Shown piece by piece: positions 62,740-64,000 of a DNA stretch of 64,000 bases. The stretch is from SCTD01 sp963784675 (GTDB lineage: Bacteria; Actinomycetota; Actinomycetes; Mycobacteriales; SCTD01). The position numbers and the translations under genes were made by a program. The notes beneath the pieces were generated by a model that was not told the origin of the DNA, did not search any database, and saw only the letters and a list, made by a program, of their open reading frames with translations. Position 1 is the stretch's first letter, and each line of letters begins with the position of its first letter. The DNA lies in contig CAWASE010000023.1 in NCBI GenBank assembly GCA_963784675.1, positions 124,001-188,000 of the forward strand, in the 5' to 3' direction.

Positions 62740-63752
62740 GCGTGGCGGAGGTGCAGTCCCGCATCCAGCAGATCGCCAGCCGCTTCCCGTCCTCGGTGCC
62801 GACGGCCCGTGCGCCCCTGTCGACCGCAGCGCCGCGCTCGACGGCCCCCTTCGGCGCCACGGCCGGTGCGACCGGCGGCGCCGTGGCCGACACCCTCGGT
62901 CGCGACTTCGCCCGGACGCTGGCCGACGCCTACCCGCGGACCACCACCGCCTCGACGACGTCGCAGGGCGAACAGGTCGTCGACATCGCCAAGAAGTACC
63001 TCGGCACGCCCTACGTGTGGGGCGGCACCGATCCCGGGCGCGGGCTGGACTGTTCCGGCCTCGTCCAGCAGGCCTTCGCCGAGATCGGGGTCGACCTGCC
63101 CCGGGTCAGCCGCGACCAGGCCAAGGCCGGGCGGGCGGTCGACGGGATCGCCAACGCCCAGCCCGGTGACCTGGTGGCCTTCGGCGACCCCGTCGACCAC
63201 ATCGGCATCTACGCCGGCAACAACCTGATGGTGGTGGCGCCCAAGCGAGGTGACGTCGTGAAGGTGCAGCAGCTGTACCGCACACCGTCCGCCATCCGCC
63301 GGGTCCTGCCGGACCAGGCGGCTGCGCCGGTGTCCCGACCCGTGGCCCCGCAGTCGGTGCGCGCAGCCGGCGGCGCGCAGCCGTTCGCCGCGCTGTTCAC
63401 CCAGGCCGGAGCCCGCCACGGCGTCTCCCCCGCTCTGCTGACCGCCGTCGCCCGCGCCGAGTCCGGTTTCGATGCGACGGCGCGCAGCCCGGTGGGTGCG
63501 CAGGGGCTGATGCAGCTGATGCCGGCGACCGCCCGCGAGCTCGGCGTGGACCCGCTGGACCCGGCCTCGGCCGTCGACGGGGCCGCGCGGCTGCTCGCGG
63601 GTCACCTGCGCGAGTTCGGTTCCACGGACCTGGCGCTGGCCGCCTACAACGCCGGTCCGGGCGCGGTCCGTCGGCACGGCGGCATCCCGCCCTACGCAGA
63701 GACGCAGAGCTACGTGCGGCGCATCACCGCCGAGCTGCGGGGTGGCGCGTGA
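62736..63752 (+). CDS. flagellar peptidoglycan hydrolase: NlpC/P60 plus lytic transglycosylase fusion
   Basis: A 338-residue protein with two wall-cutting domains. NlpC/P60 (about 85-190) has GTPYVWGGTDPGRGLDCSGL with the catalytic Cys, then DHIGIYAGNNLMVVAPKRGD with the His. The SLT transglycosylase (about 230-335) has VARAESGFDATARSPVGAQG with the Glu, then LMQLMPATARELGV and AAYNAGPGAVRRHGG. No signal peptide is seen, so export through the flagellar channel is likely (inference). It lies between fliJ and fliK with stop-start overlaps. In many bacteria FlgJ does this job for the rod. Confidence 0.92.
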   Translation: MSVAEVQSRIQQIASRFPSSVPTARAPLSTAAPRSTAPFGATAGATGGAVADTLGRDFARTLADAYPRTTTASTTSQGEQVVDIAKKYLGTPYVWGGTDPGRGLDCSGLVQQAFAEIGVDLPRVSRDQAKAGRAVDGIANAQPGDLVAFGDPVDHIGIYAGNNLMVVAPKRGDVVKVQQLYRTPSAIRRVLPDQAAAPVSRPVAPQSVRAAGGAQPFAALFTQAGARHGVSPALLTAVARAESGFDATARSPVGAQGLMQLMPATARELGVDPLDPASAVDGAARLLAGHLREFGSTDLALAAYNAGPGAVRRHGGIPPYAETQSYVRRITAELRGGA

Positions 63753-64000
63753 TGCGGACCGCGCTGCCCGTCGTCCCGAGCGCGGCCGGCGCGCCGACCA
63801 GACGGTGCGGACACGCCGGACCGCAGGCACCCTCCGACGCCGACCCGGCTTTCGCGGCCCTGCTGGCCGGACTGGTCGCTCCCGGGCCCGGCGCGCCGAC
63901 GCCGAGCGCCGACGTGGCGACCGCACCGGCGGGCGGCTCCGGCTCCGGCTCCGGCTCCGCAGCAGTCGCAGCCGTGCCGGGACCGACGACGGCGACCGCC
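63752..64000 (+). CDS. fliK: flagellar hook-length control protein FliK-like, 5' part only
   Basis: The first 83 codons of a gene cut by the right edge. The ATG overlaps the preceding stop (TGATG). The visible part is Ala/Pro-rich, low in order, with PAFAALLAGLVAP and then Gly-Ser repeats, as expected for the N-terminal ruler part of FliK. The position after fliJ and the hydrolase fits FliK, but the diagnostic C-terminal domain is outside the window. Confidence 0.6.
   Translation, partial: MRTALPVVPSAAGAPTRRCGHAGPQAPSDADPAFAALLAGLVAPGPGAPTPSADVATAPAGGSGSGSGSAAVAAVPGPTTATA
63935..63958. repeat. GGCTCC hexanucleotide repeat, four copies
   Basis: Four exact copies of GGCTCC inside the fliK-like gene encode a Gly-Ser run (SGSGSGS). 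Copy-number change would alter linker length by two residues per unit. Confidence 0.75.

Overview
The window is very GC-rich and gene-dense, with many GTG starts and 4-bp ATGA/GTGA stop-start overlaps. Its gene order (TIGR03936/TIGR03960 radical-SAM pair, ndk, folC, valS, clpX-clpP2-clpP1-tig, and a mycothiol-type DsbA protein beside pepN) is that of an actinomycete chromosome. It also carries a large flagellar locus, so the organism is a motile member of the Actinomycetota. Family or genus cannot be fixed from the sequence alone; motile Kineosporiales- or Geodermatophilales-like lineages would fit.

Layout. 1-6.7 kb (minus): radical-SAM pair, ndk, folC, valS. 6.7-8.3 kb: two tandem paralogous thioesterase-fold genes. 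8.3-13.9 kb (minus): a secreted phosphoesterase and the protein-quality-control block clpX, clpP2, clpP1 (frameshifted) and tig, then tRNA-Pro(TGG). 14.3-19.1 kb: two diguanylate cyclases, tRNA-Gly(TCC) with a degenerate copy of its 3' half about 540 bp downstream, a RibD/DHFR-like reductase and an enoyl-CoA hydratase. 19.1-26.4 kb (minus): a seven-gene envelope operon of MprF-like lysyltransferase, esterase, EamA-like transporter, rhomboid-like protein, histidine kinase, response regulator and DedA. 26.4-47.4 kb: mostly housekeeping and accessory single genes, including a Ser/Thr kinase, aat, a SpoIIE phosphatase, nei2, rpiB, pepN, malQ, an amidase, an LPATG-anchored beta-propeller, an HNH nuclease, MscS, glbO and a PAS-GGDEF-EAL protein.

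47.5-64 kb is the flagellar locus. On the minus strand lie csrA, fliW, flgL, flgK and flgN. On the plus strand lie a FliA-type sigma factor, fliC, fliD, fliS, a small FliT-position gene, flgB, flgC, fliE, fliF, fliG, fliH, fliI, fliJ, an NlpC/P60-lytic transglycosylase fusion, and the start of a fliK-like gene cut by the window edge. The fliC leader has a sigma-28-like promoter, three GGA motifs and a perfect hairpin before the start codon. With csrA and fliW next door, this fits the FliW-CsrA flagellin checkpoint known from Bacillus.

The main anomaly is about 25 single-base indels that break otherwise well conserved reading frames. They cluster in two patches (about 50.2-51.1 kb in flgK/flgN and 56.8-59.4 kb in flgB/flgC/fliE/fliF/fliG), with isolated ones in clpP1 and at the end of the DsbA-like gene. 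The genes between the patches (sigma factor, fliC, fliD, fliS) are intact. Because the shifted segments keep good family sequence without added stops, low-accuracy sequence is the likelier cause, though very recent loss of motility is not excluded.
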